Source of the DNA: Streptomyces vinaceus
GTDB taxonomy: Bacteria > Actinomycetota > Actinomycetes > Streptomycetales > Streptomycetaceae
Reading direction: 5' to 3'
DNA: 64,000 nucleotides
Assembly: GCF_008704935.1 (NCBI RefSeq)
Contig: NZ_CP023692.1
Location: forward strand, 1,984,001 to 2,048,000
The notes under the pieces are model-generated. The model was not told the DNA's origin and made no database searches. It worked only from the letters and a program-made list of their open reading frames with translations. The translations under genes and the position numbers were made by a program. How positions within the stretch are numbered: the first letter of the stretch is position 1; each line of letters begins with the position of its first letter. Below are positions 33,695 through 42,000 of the stretch, one piece after another.

Positions 33695-34471
33695 ATGACG
33701 AACCCTTCCGTGGAACCCGTTCGCATGACCAACCCGGTACGCCTCGACGACCTGATCGAGGCCATCAAGAAGGTCCACACCGACACCCTGGAGCAGCTCA
33801 GCGGCGCCGTCGTCGTCGCCGAGTCGCTCGGCGACGTCGCCGACCACCTCATCGGCCACTTCGTGGACCAGGCCCGCCGCTCCGGCGCCTCCTGGACCGA
33901 CATCGGCCGCAGCATGGGCGTCACCCGCCAGGCCGCCCAGAAGCGCTTCGTCCCCAAGGCCGACAAGGAGGGCGAGGGCGGCATGGACCCCAGCCAGGGG
34001 TTCGGCCGCTTCACACCGCGCGCCCGCAACGTCGTCGTCACCGCGCAGAACGAGGCCCGCTCCGGCGGCCACACCGAGATCCGCACCGAGCACCTCGTCC
34101 TCGGCCTGCTCGCCGAGCCGGAGGGCCTCGCCGCGCTCGCCCTGCGCGCCCAGCACGTCTCGGAGCAGGACGTGCGCGCCGCCGCTACCGCCGCCCTGCC
34201 CCCGGCCGCCACCGGGGAGCTCCCCGCCCTCATCCCCTTCGACGCGTCCGCCAAGAAGGCCCTGGAGCTCACCTTCCGCGAGGCCCTGCGCCTGGGCCAC
34301 AACTACGTCGGCACCGAGCACGTCCTGCTCGCCCTCCTCGAACTCGAGAACGGCGAGGGCCTCTTCAGCGGCCTCGGCGTCGACAAGGGCGCCGCCGAGG
34401 CGACCGTCAACGAGGCCCTGGCAGCGTTCCTCGACGAATCCGAGGCCGGGGGCGGGGCCGAGAAGGAGTAG
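33695..34471 (+). CDS. HTH regulator with Clp N-terminal repeats
   Basis: A 258-residue protein with two parts. Residues 15-85 form a helical DNA-binding region containing an HTH-like stretch (S-W-T-D-I-G-R-S-M-G-V-T-R-Q-A-A-Q). Residues about 105-245 carry two Clp N-terminal repeats (F-T-P-R-A-R-N-V-V, T-E-H-L-V-L-G-L-L and G-T-E-H-V-L-L-A-L-L), the adaptor-binding module of ClpC/ClpA. There is no AAA+ ATPase domain. It probably senses Clp substrates or adaptors and represses its own promoter through the overlapping palindrome. It is divergent from recA. The last 65 bases overlap the converging AI-2E permease gene. Confidence 0.82.
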   Translation: MTNPSVEPVRMTNPVRLDDLIEAIKKVHTDTLEQLSGAVVVAESLGDVADHLIGHFVDQARRSGASWTDIGRSMGVTRQAAQKRFVPKADKEGEGGMDPSQGFGRFTPRARNVVVTAQNEARSGGHTEIRTEHLVLGLLAEPEGLAALALRAQHVSEQDVRAAATAALPPAATGELPALIPFDASAKKALELTFREALRLGHNYVGTEHVLLALLELENGEGLFSGLGVDKGAAEATVNEALAAFLDESEAGGGAEKE

Positions 34472-35771
34472 CCGCCTCCCCGGCCGCCCGCTCGGTCAGC
34501 TCGTACCGCTTCACGTACGCGCCGAGGAAGGCCTGCAGCGTGGCGACGGCCGGGATCGCGATGAGCGCTCCGACCGCGCCCAGCAGGGCCGTGCCCGCGA
34601 TGACGGACCCGAAGGCCACCGCCGGGTGGATGTCGACCGTCCTGGAGGTCAGCTTCGGCTGCAGGACGTAGTTCTCGAACTGCTGGTAGATCACCACGAA
34701 CCCGAGGACGTACAGCGCGTACCAGGGCGAGTCCGGGAAGGCGATCAGCATCGGCAGCGCGCCCGCCAGGTAGGTGCCGATGGTGGGGATGAACTGGGAG
34801 ACCAGCCCCACCCACACCGCGAGGGCGGGCGCGTACGGCACGTCGAGCACCGCGAAGACGACGTAGTGGGCGAGGCCGGAGACCAGGGCCATCAGCCCGC
34901 GCGAGTACAGGTAGCCGCCCGTCTTGGCCACGGCGATCTCCCAGGCGCGCAGCACCTCCGACTGCTTCGCGGGGGGCAGTACGGAGCACAGCGCGCGCCG
35001 CAGCCGCGGCCCGTCGGCGGCGAAGTAGAAGGAGAACAGCCCCACCGTCAGCAGCCGGAAGAGCCCGCCGAGCACCGTGGCGGACACGTCGAGCACGCCG
35101 GTCGCGCTGTTCTGCACGTACTTCTGGAGCCAGTCGGAGTGCAGCAGGCTGTCCTGGATCTCCAGCCGGGACAGCTTGGTGTGGAAGGTGGTGTTGATCG
35201 TTCCGATCACCGAGTCGAGGTAGCGGGGGAAGCCCTCCACCATGTCGACGATCTGCCCGGCGAGCATCGAGCCGAGCAGGACGACGAAGCCCGCGCCGGC
35301 GACGAAGACGCCCAGGAACACCAGGAAGGTGGCGAGCCCGCGGCGCATGCCGCGCGCCGCCATCCGGGACACGGCGGGTTCGACCGCGAGCGCGAGGAAG
35401 AACGCGATCAGGATGTTGACGAGCAGCCCGGTCAGCTGGTGGAAGGCCCAGCTGCCGAGCTGGAAGCAGGCGATGAGGGCGAGTACGAGGACGACGGCGC
35501 GCGGCAGCCAGCGCGGCATCCGGGCGCCGGCCCCCGCCGCCGGTGCGGCGCCCGCGCCGGGAGGGGCCGCGGCTCCGGCGGGCTCTGCGGCCCCGTCCGC
35601 CCCGGTGGTGTCGGTCCTCGTCCCGGACGACCCGGACGTCCCTGACGTCTGGGTCATCCCTGACGTCTCTGTAGTCCCTGACGTCTGTGTCGTCTGTGTC
35701 GTGCCGGTCGTCGTCACGGTCGTCTCATCGCTGGCTGCCACGCCGACCAGTCTGTCCCACCCGTCCCGCAT
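34407..35771 (-). CDS. AI-2E/PerM-family membrane permease
   Basis: A 454-residue membrane protein of the AI-2E transporter (PerM) family, with about eight membrane segments from residue 90 to 430 and family motifs such as P-T-I-G-T-Y and the late G-A-L-I-A-I-P. The first 85 residues are a Thr/Ser/Gly-rich tail encoded by short imperfect DNA repeats. Some homologues export small signals or act as antiporters; the substrate here is unknown. The C-terminal Arg/Pro-rich end reads into the antisense of the Clp-repeat regulator. Starts at ATG 35771 or GTG 35741 are both possible; neither has a clear ribosome site. Confidence 0.82.
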   Translation of the reverse strand: MRDGWDRLVGVAASDETTVTTTGTTQTTQTSGTTETSGMTQTSGTSGSSGTRTDTTGADGAAEPAGAAAPPGAGAAPAAGAGARMPRWLPRAVVLVLALIACFQLGSWAFHQLTGLLVNILIAFFLALAVEPAVSRMAARGMRRGLATFLVFLGVFVAGAGFVVLLGSMLAGQIVDMVEGFPRYLDSVIGTINTTFHTKLSRLEIQDSLLHSDWLQKYVQNSATGVLDVSATVLGGLFRLLTVGLFSFYFAADGPRLRRALCSVLPPAKQSEVLRAWEIAVAKTGGYLYSRGLMALVSGLAHYVVFAVLDVPYAPALAVWVGLVSQFIPTIGTYLAGALPMLIAFPDSPWYALYVLGFVVIYQQFENYVLQPKLTSRTVDIHPAVAFGSVIAGTALLGAVGALIAIPAVATLQAFLGAYVKRYELTERAAGEAATPSRPRPRPRIRRGTLPGPR

Positions 35772-35792
35772 ACGCGGAAACGGCCGCCGGCG

Positions 35793-35987
35793 TCAGCGCA
35801 GCGAGGCGGGCACGTCCATCGCCGCGCACACGGCGCGCCACACGTCCTTGGCCTCCCAGCCCGCCTCCAGCGCCTGGTGGACGGTGCGTCCGCCGAGCTC
35901 CGTCATGACGTGGTCCCGCGCGAAGGAGTCCGCGTAGCCCGCGCCGAAGTGCTCGGCCATCCGCTCCCAGAAAATCGTCAACCGCAT
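35793..35987 (-). CDS. DUF3046 small protein
   Basis: A 64-residue protein typical of the recA-recX neighbourhood in actinobacteria: M-R-L-T-I-F-W-E-R-M-x-x-H-F-G at the start, R-D-H-V-x-x-x-L-G-G-x-T near the middle and W-R-A-V-C-A-x-x-D-V-P at the end. Its function is unknown. GGGGG lies just before ATG 35987; the longer frame to 36242 is antisense noise. Confidence 0.88.
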   Translation of the reverse strand: MRLTIFWERMAEHFGAGYADSFARDHVMTELGGRTVHQALEAGWEAKDVWRAVCAAMDVPASLR

Positions 35988-36069
35988 GCCCCCAGTATCC
36001 CGCCCCGGGAGAGTGCACCGGCGCCGTTCGCCCCCCGCCCGCGCCGCGGGGCGCCCTACGGTTTCCCGC

Positions 36070-37008
36070 ATGCCTGGAGACGACGCTTCCTCGCCGGCGC
36101 CACCGCACTCATCGACCCCGCTGGCCCGCGCCGAGCGGTTCATCTGGCTCACGGCCCGGGTCCTGGAGCAGCGGCGGTTCGCGTTCCACTTCCTCGGCGG
36201 AGAGGCCGACGCGGTGGACACCGCCCTCGGCTCGTACCTCAACGCCGACGGCGGCTACGGCCACGCCCTCGATCCGGACCTGCGCGGCCCGCTCAGCCAT
36301 CCGCTGCACACCGCCCACGCCCTGCGGATCCTGGACGGCCTGGGCCGCTGCGCCGGGCAGCGGATCGAGCGGCTCTGCCGCCACCTGACCCGGGTCTCCA
36401 CCGCGGACGGCGCCCTCCCGGTGGTCCTCCCGGCCCCGCACGGCTACCCCGGAGCGCCGTACCACCCGGTGTACGACGATCCGCCGGGCGCGCTGCTGAC
36501 CACGGGGCCGGTGGTCGGCGTACTGCACCGCAACCGGATCTGGCACGCGTGGCTGTTCCGGGCCACCGACTTCTGCTGGGAGCGGGTCGAGAACCTGCGC
36601 CGCGCGGACCCGTACGAGGTCCAGAGCGCCGTGGCCTTCCTCGACGGCGCCCCCGACCGGGCGCGGGCGGTGGCCGCCGCGGACCGGCTGGGGCGGCTCG
36701 TACGGGAGCAGCGGCTGGTGGTGCTCGACCCGCGCCGGCGCCGCGAGTACCCGCCGTACCCCGGCTGCGCGCCGGGCGAGCAGCTGTTCCCGCACGACGT
36801 GGCCCGGCGGCCGGAGTCGCTGGCGCGCGGCTGGTTCACCGACGAGGAGCTGCGGCGCTCGCTGGACTTCCTGGCCGCCGGGCAGCAGCAGGACGGCGGC
36901 TGGCCGGTACGGCGCCTCGCGTGGGCGCCGGGCAGTTCGCTGGAGCGGCGCCCGATCGCGACCCTGGAGGCCCTGCTGACCCTGCGCGCGTACGGCCGCC
37001 CGCTGTGA
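36070..37008 (+). CDS. Terpenoid-cyclase-fold protein, unknown function
   Basis: A 312-residue soluble protein. Repeats such as L-N-A-D-G-G-Y-G near 60 and Q-Q-Q-D-G-G-W near 275 are QW-like motifs of the alpha6-alpha6 barrel found in prenyltransferases and terpene cyclases. No D-x-D-D or D-D-x-x-D catalytic motif is evident, so it may not be an enzyme of that class. I start at ATG 36070. TACGGT lies seven bases upstream, which could be a -10 box for a leaderless mRNA. It stands alone between DUF3046 and azlD. Confidence 0.7.
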   Translation: MPGDDASSPAPPHSSTPLARAERFIWLTARVLEQRRFAFHFLGGEADAVDTALGSYLNADGGYGHALDPDLRGPLSHPLHTAHALRILDGLGRCAGQRIERLCRHLTRVSTADGALPVVLPAPHGYPGAPYHPVYDDPPGALLTTGPVVGVLHRNRIWHAWLFRATDFCWERVENLRRADPYEVQSAVAFLDGAPDRARAVAAADRLGRLVREQRLVVLDPRRRREYPPYPGCAPGEQLFPHDVARRPESLARGWFTDEELRRSLDFLAAGQQQDGGWPVRRLAWAPGSSLERRPIATLEALLTLRAYGRPL

Positions 37009-37058
37009 CCGCCCGGGTCCGCACGACACGGCCGCACGACCCGGCCGCACCACACGGC

Positions 37059-37367
37059 CTAGCCGCCCAGGGCCCGGACCCCCGCGGTGACGACCACCGC
37101 GGCGGCGACCACGAGCAGGAACGGCGCCCGCAGCAGCAGGGCGAGCCCGGCGGCGGCCAGCCCGGCGGCGCGGGCGTCGAGGACGAGCTCGTGCCCGGTG
37201 CTGAAGGTCTGCTGGGCGGTGAGCGCGGCGAGCAGCGCGACGGGCAGCAGGGCGGCGAGCCGGCGCACCGCCGGCCGCTCCAGTGCCCCGGCCGGCACGA
37301 GCAGCCCGGCCAGCTTGACGGCGTAGCAGCCCACGACGGTGAGTGCGATGGCGATCCAGACGTTCAC
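37059..37367 (-). CDS. azlD: AzlD, small subunit of branched-chain amino acid exporter
   Basis: A 102-residue membrane protein with about four hydrophobic segments. It is the AzlD partner of AzlC, and together they export branched-chain amino acids or analogues. GTG 37367 overlaps the azlC stop by four bases, so the two are coupled. The longer frame upstream lies inside azlC. Confidence 0.88.
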   Translation of the reverse strand: MNVWIAIALTVVGCYAVKLAGLLVPAGALERPAVRRLAALLPVALLAALTAQQTFSTGHELVLDARAAGLAAAGLALLLRAPFLLVVAAAVVVTAGVRALGG

Positions 37368-38077
37368 GAGCGGCGTCCCTTCAGCCAGAGGACCGCGGGG
37401 GCGGCGAGGGCGGCGACGAGCACCGGCAGCCCGGCGGGGAGAACGGGCAGCAGGCCCAGCCCGAGGACGAGGGCGAGCGCGGCGACGGCCCGCTCGGTGG
37501 CGGTCTTCAGCATCGGCGCGAGCAGGGCCAGGAAGACGGCCGGTCCGGCGGCGTCCAGCCCCCAGGCGGAGGTGTCCCCGAGGGCCTCGGCGCCGAGGGC
37601 GCCGAGCAGGGTGGTGAGGTTCCACAGGAGGTACAGGCTCAGGCCGGTCACGGTGAACCCGAGCCGCGCCGACCTGCGGTCCGGCTGGGCCAGCGCCACG
37701 GCGGTGGTCTCGTCGATCACCCAGTGGGCGGCGAACGGCCGCAGGGCCTTGGGCAGGGCGAGCAGCTGTGACAGCCGCAGCCCGTAGAAGGCGTTCCGCG
37801 TACCGAGGAAGAAGGCCCCGGCCGCCGCGGTGAACGGGTTGCCGCCCGCGGCCACCGCTCCCACCAGGGCGAACTGCGAGGCCCCGGTGAACACGAGCAG
37901 GCTCAGCACGCAGGCCTGGAGCACGCTGATCCCGGCTCCGGCGGCGGTGACCCCGAACGCGAACCCCGACAGCCCGACGGCCACGCCGACGCCGAGCGCG
38001 TCGCGCACGACGGCCGCCCGGGTCCGCTCCCCGACTCCGCCGGGGCTCTCCTGTCTCACCATCTGTCGTTCTGCCAC
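37364..38077 (-). CDS. azlC: AzlC, large subunit of branched-chain amino acid exporter
   Basis: A 237-residue membrane protein with the AzlC signature F-T-G-A-S-Q-F-A-L-V-G near 75 and R-N-A-F-Y-G-L-R near 105. It has seven or eight membrane segments. It pairs with AzlD. GTG 38077 is used; an in-frame ATG lies 15 bases later. An AraC-type regulator gene ends 73 bases upstream on the same strand and probably controls the pair. Confidence 0.9.
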   Translation of the reverse strand: MAERQMVRQESPGGVGERTRAAVVRDALGVGVAVGLSGFAFGVTAAGAGISVLQACVLSLLVFTGASQFALVGAVAAGGNPFTAAAGAFFLGTRNAFYGLRLSQLLALPKALRPFAAHWVIDETTAVALAQPDRRSARLGFTVTGLSLYLLWNLTTLLGALGAEALGDTSAWGLDAAGPAVFLALLAPMLKTATERAVAALALVLGLGLLPVLPAGLPVLVAALAAPAVLWLKGRRS

Positions 38078-38150
38078 CCCGCGACCGTACGCAGCCTGCC
38101 CCGGCCGGGTCTTGTACGTTCTTGCACGCCGGAGGGGGCGCGGGGTGGGA

Positions 38151-39014
38151 TCAGCCGGCCGCCGGGGGCCGGCCGCCCGACCGCCCGCGGCGGTACGCGC
38201 CCGGGGTGACCCCCACGATGCGGGTGAAGTGGCGGTTCAGGTGGGGCTGGTCCGTGAAGCCGACGGCCACGGCCGCCTCCGCCGGCGCCGTGCCCGCGTC
38301 CAGCAGGGTCCGGGCCCGGCGGACGCGGGCGTCGGTGAGCCAGGTGTGCGGCGGCATCCCGTACCGCGCGCGGAAGGCGCGCAGCAGGGCGAACGGGCTG
38401 GTCTCCAGCTCCGCGGCGAGCTGTTCCAGCGAGGGCGGGCGCGCCATCCGCTCCAGGAGCACCGCCCGGGCCGCCGCCGCGTCGACCGCGCCGGCGCCGC
38501 GGACCGTACGGGCGGGCAGCGGCCCGGCGTGCCGGGTCAGCATCCGCGCCACCGCCCCGCGCAGCAGCGTGTCGGCGGCGAGCGCGTTGCCCTCCTCGGC
38601 GGCCCGGTGCACTTCGGTGATCACGTACGAGGTCTGCGGATCGGTCACCGAGTCGGCGGTGAAACCGGGGGTCCCGCGCAGGCTGCCGATCTCCGCGGCC
38701 ACCTCCGCGATCAGCTCCCGCGAGGGGTAGAGGGTCGCGTACGCCCAGCCCTGGGGGACCCCGGCGCGCGCGGTGTGCGGCACCTCGGGGTTGATCAGGA
38801 CCACGCTGCCCGGCCCGGCCCGGACGATGCCGCCGGGCAGGCCTACCTCCTCGATGCCGCCGGTGACGGCCGCGATGACGTACCCGTCGTGGGCGTGGCG
38901 CGGGAAGGTGTGGTGCACGTAGTGGGCGCGCAGCAGGTCCAGGCCGGGCAGTTCCGCGTACTGCCAGTGCCGGGCCCACTCCCGCTCGACCGACTCCTGC
39001 GCCCCGTCCGCCAT
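38151..39014 (-). CDS. AraC-family regulator with cupin sensor
   Basis: A 287-residue regulator. The N-terminal AraC-binding cupin has H-H-T-F-P-R-H-A-H-D-G-Y-V near 35. The C-terminal double HTH has A-A-V-A-V-G-F-T-D-Q-P-H-L-N-R-H-F near 255. It is upstream of and co-oriented with azlCD, so control of amino-acid export is the likely job. It diverges from lhr. GGGGG lies just before ATG 39014, and CAGAAT six bases upstream could be a -10 box. Confidence 0.9.
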   Translation of the reverse strand: MADGAQESVEREWARHWQYAELPGLDLLRAHYVHHTFPRHAHDGYVIAAVTGGIEEVGLPGGIVRAGPGSVVLINPEVPHTARAGVPQGWAYATLYPSRELIAEVAAEIGSLRGTPGFTADSVTDPQTSYVITEVHRAAEEGNALAADTLLRGAVARMLTRHAGPLPARTVRGAGAVDAAAARAVLLERMARPPSLEQLAAELETSPFALLRAFRARYGMPPHTWLTDARVRRARTLLDAGTAPAEAAVAVGFTDQPHLNRHFTRIVGVTPGAYRRGRSGGRPPAAG

Positions 39015-39065
39015 GCCCCCATTCTGCGCCCCGCCCGGCCCGGGCGTTTGCCCAGGTCCGGGCCG

Positions 39066-39088
39066 TTGTCGGTGCCCGGGTGCAGGAT
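39066..39088 (+). promoter_or_regulatory. lhr promoter, RecA-NDp (PafBC) type, leaderless
   Basis: TTGTCGGTG (39066-39074), eight bases and CAGGAT (39083-39088) match TTGTCRGTG-N8-TAnnnT with one mismatch. The -10 box ends six bases before ATG 39095, so the mRNA should start at or next to the A of the start codon. This predicts damage induction of the helicase. Confidence 0.78.
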
Positions 39089-39094
39089 GGGGGC

Positions 39095-42000
39095 ATGGCC
39101 GGCTCCGCGCTCGATGCGTTCTCCCCCGCGACCCGCTCCTGGTTCACGGGGGCCTTCGTGCAACCCACCTCCGCGCAGGAGGGCGCCTGGCGGGCCATCC
39201 GGGAGGGCTCCGACGTGCTCGTGGTGGCGCCGACCGGCTCCGGCAAGACGCTGGCCGCCTTCCTCGCCGCCCTCGACCAGCTCGCCTCCACCCCGCCGCC
39301 CGCCGAGCCGAAGAAGCGCTGCCGGGTGCTGTACGTGTCCCCGCTGAAGGCCCTCGCCGTCGACGTCGAGCGCAATCTGCGCAGCCCCCTGACCGGGATC
39401 CGCCAGGAGTCGGTCCGCCTGGGTCTGCCCGAGCCGGAGATCCGGGTCGGGATCCGCTCCGGGGACACCCCGCCGGCGGAGCGGCGGGCGCTGGCCACCC
39501 GGCCGCCGGACATCCTGATCACCACGCCCGAGTCGCTGTTCCTGATGCTGACTTCGGCGACGCGCGACGCGCTGGCCGGGATCGAGACGGTGATCCTGGA
39601 CGAGGTGCACGCGGTCGCGGGGACCAAGCGCGGGGCGCACCTGGCCCTGTCCCTGGAGCGGCTGGACGAGCTGCTGCCCCGCCCGGCCCGCCGGATCGGG
39701 CTGTCGGCGACGGTCCGGCCGGTGGACGAGGTGGCCCGCTATCTCGCGCCGCGCGGCAAGGTGGAGATCGTCCAGCCGCCCTCGGCGAAGGAGTTCGACC
39801 TGTCGGTGGTCGTCCCGGTGCAGGACATGGGCGAGTTGGGCGGCTCGCCGGCCACCGAGGGGCGGGAGGGCGGGGACAAGCCCTCGATCTGGCCGCATGT
39901 GGAGGAGCGGATCGCCGATCTCGTCCAGGCCCACCGCTCCACGATCGTGTTCGCCAACTCCCGCCGCCTCGCCGAGCGGCTGTGCAACCGGCTGAACGAG
40001 ATCGCGTACGAGCGCGCCACGGGCGAGCAGCTCGCCGAGGGGGCTGCGCCGCCGGCCGAGATCATGGCCCAGTCGGGGGCCGCCCAGGGCGCCCCGCCGC
40101 TGCTGGCGCGGGCGCACCACGGCTCGGTCTCCAAGGAGCAGCGTGCACTGGTGGAGGAGGACCTGAAGGCGGGGCGGCTGCCCGCCGTCGTCGCCACCTC
40201 CAGTCTGGAACTGGGCATCGACATGGGCGCGGTGGACCTGGTGGTGCAGGTGGAGTCGCCGCCCTCGGTGGCCTCCGGGCTCCAGCGCGTGGGCCGCGCC
40301 GGGCACCAGGTGGGCGCCGTCTCCACGGGGGTCGTGTTCCCCAAGTACCGCGGGGACCTGGTCCAGGCGGCCGTGGTCACCGAGCGGATGCGCACCGGTT
40401 CGATCGAGTCGCTGCGCATCCCGTCGAACCCGCTGGACGTGCTCGCGCAGCAGCTGGTCGCGATGACCGCGATGGACACCTGGCAGCTGGACGAGCTGCT
40501 GGCCCTCGTACGGCGGGCGGCGCCGTTCGCGGCGCTGCCGGAGTCGGCGTTCACGGCGGTGCTGGACATGCTGGCGGGCCGGTATCCCTCCGACGCGTTC
40601 GCGGAGCTCAGACCGCGGGTCGTCTGGGACCGGGTGGCGGGGACGGTCACCGGCCGGCCGGGGGCGCAGCGCCTCGCGGTCACCTCCGGCGGCACCATCC
40701 CCGACCGGGGCCTGTTCGGGGTGTTCCTCGCGGGCGCCGATCCGAAGAAGGGCGGGGGCCGGGTCGGCGAGCTCGACGAGGAGATGGTCTACGAGTCCCG
40801 CGTGGGGGACGTGTTCACGCTGGGGACGACCTCCTGGCGGATCGAGGACATCACCCGCGACCGGGTCCTGGTCTCGCCCGCCCCCGGTGTCCCGGGCCGG
40901 CTGCCGTTCTGGAAGGGCGACCAGCTGGGCCGGCCCCTCGAACTGGGCCGGGCGGTGGGCGCGTTCCTGCGCGAGCTCGGCGGCCTGGCCGAGGAGGACG
41001 CCCGGCTGCGCCTGGTGGCGGCGGGCCTGGACGCCTGGGCCGCCGAGAACGTGCTCGCGTACCTCGCGGAGCAGCGCGAGGCCTGCGGTCACGTCCCGGA
41101 CGACCGGACGATCGTGGTGGAGCGGTTCCGTGACGAGCTGGGCGACTGGCGGGTGGTGGTCCACTCCCCCTTCGGCGCCCAGGTGCACGCCCCCTGGGCG
41201 CTCGCCCTCGGTGCCCGCCTCGGCGAGAAGTACGGGATGGACGCGCAGGTCATGCACGCCGACGACGGGATCGTGCTCCGGCTGCCCGATGCGGACCTGC
41301 TCTCCATGGACCTCCTGGACCACGACCCCGCGGCCTCCCGCGCCTTCGAGTTCGACGACGAGCAGGCCCCGCTGGGCGCCGCGGACGTCGCCTTCGACCA
41401 GGGCGAGATCAACCAGATCGTCACCGACCAGGTCGGCGGCTCCGCCCTGTTCGCCTCCCGGTTCCGCGAGTGCGCGGCGCGCGCCCTGCTGCTGCCGCGC
41501 CGCAGTCCCGGCAAGCGGACCCCGCTGTGGCAGCAGCGCCAGCGCGCCTCCCAACTGCTCCAGGTGGCTTCCGAGTTCGGTTCGTTCCCGATCGTGCTGG
41601 AAGCCGTACGGGAATGCCTCCAGGACGTCTTCGACGTGCCGGGTCTGACGGAGCTGATGGGGGACATCGAGTCGCGCCGGGTCCGCCTGGTCGAGGTCAC
41701 CACCCCCGAGCCGTCCCCCTTCGCCCGCTCCCTGTTGTTCGGGTACGTGGCCCAGTTCCTGTACGAGGGGGACTCGCCGCTCGCCGAGCGCAGGGCGGCC
41801 GCGCTCTCGCTGGACTCCCGCCTGCTGGCGGAGCTGCTGGGCCAGGCGGAGCTGCGCGAGCTGCTCGACGCGGAGGTACTGGAGGAGCTGGAGCGGGAGC
41901 TCCAGTGGCGGACGGAGGACCGGCGGGCCAAGGACGCCGAGTCGGTGGCGGACCTGCTGCGCCTGCTCGGCCCGCTGACCACGGACGAGCTCGCCGAGCG

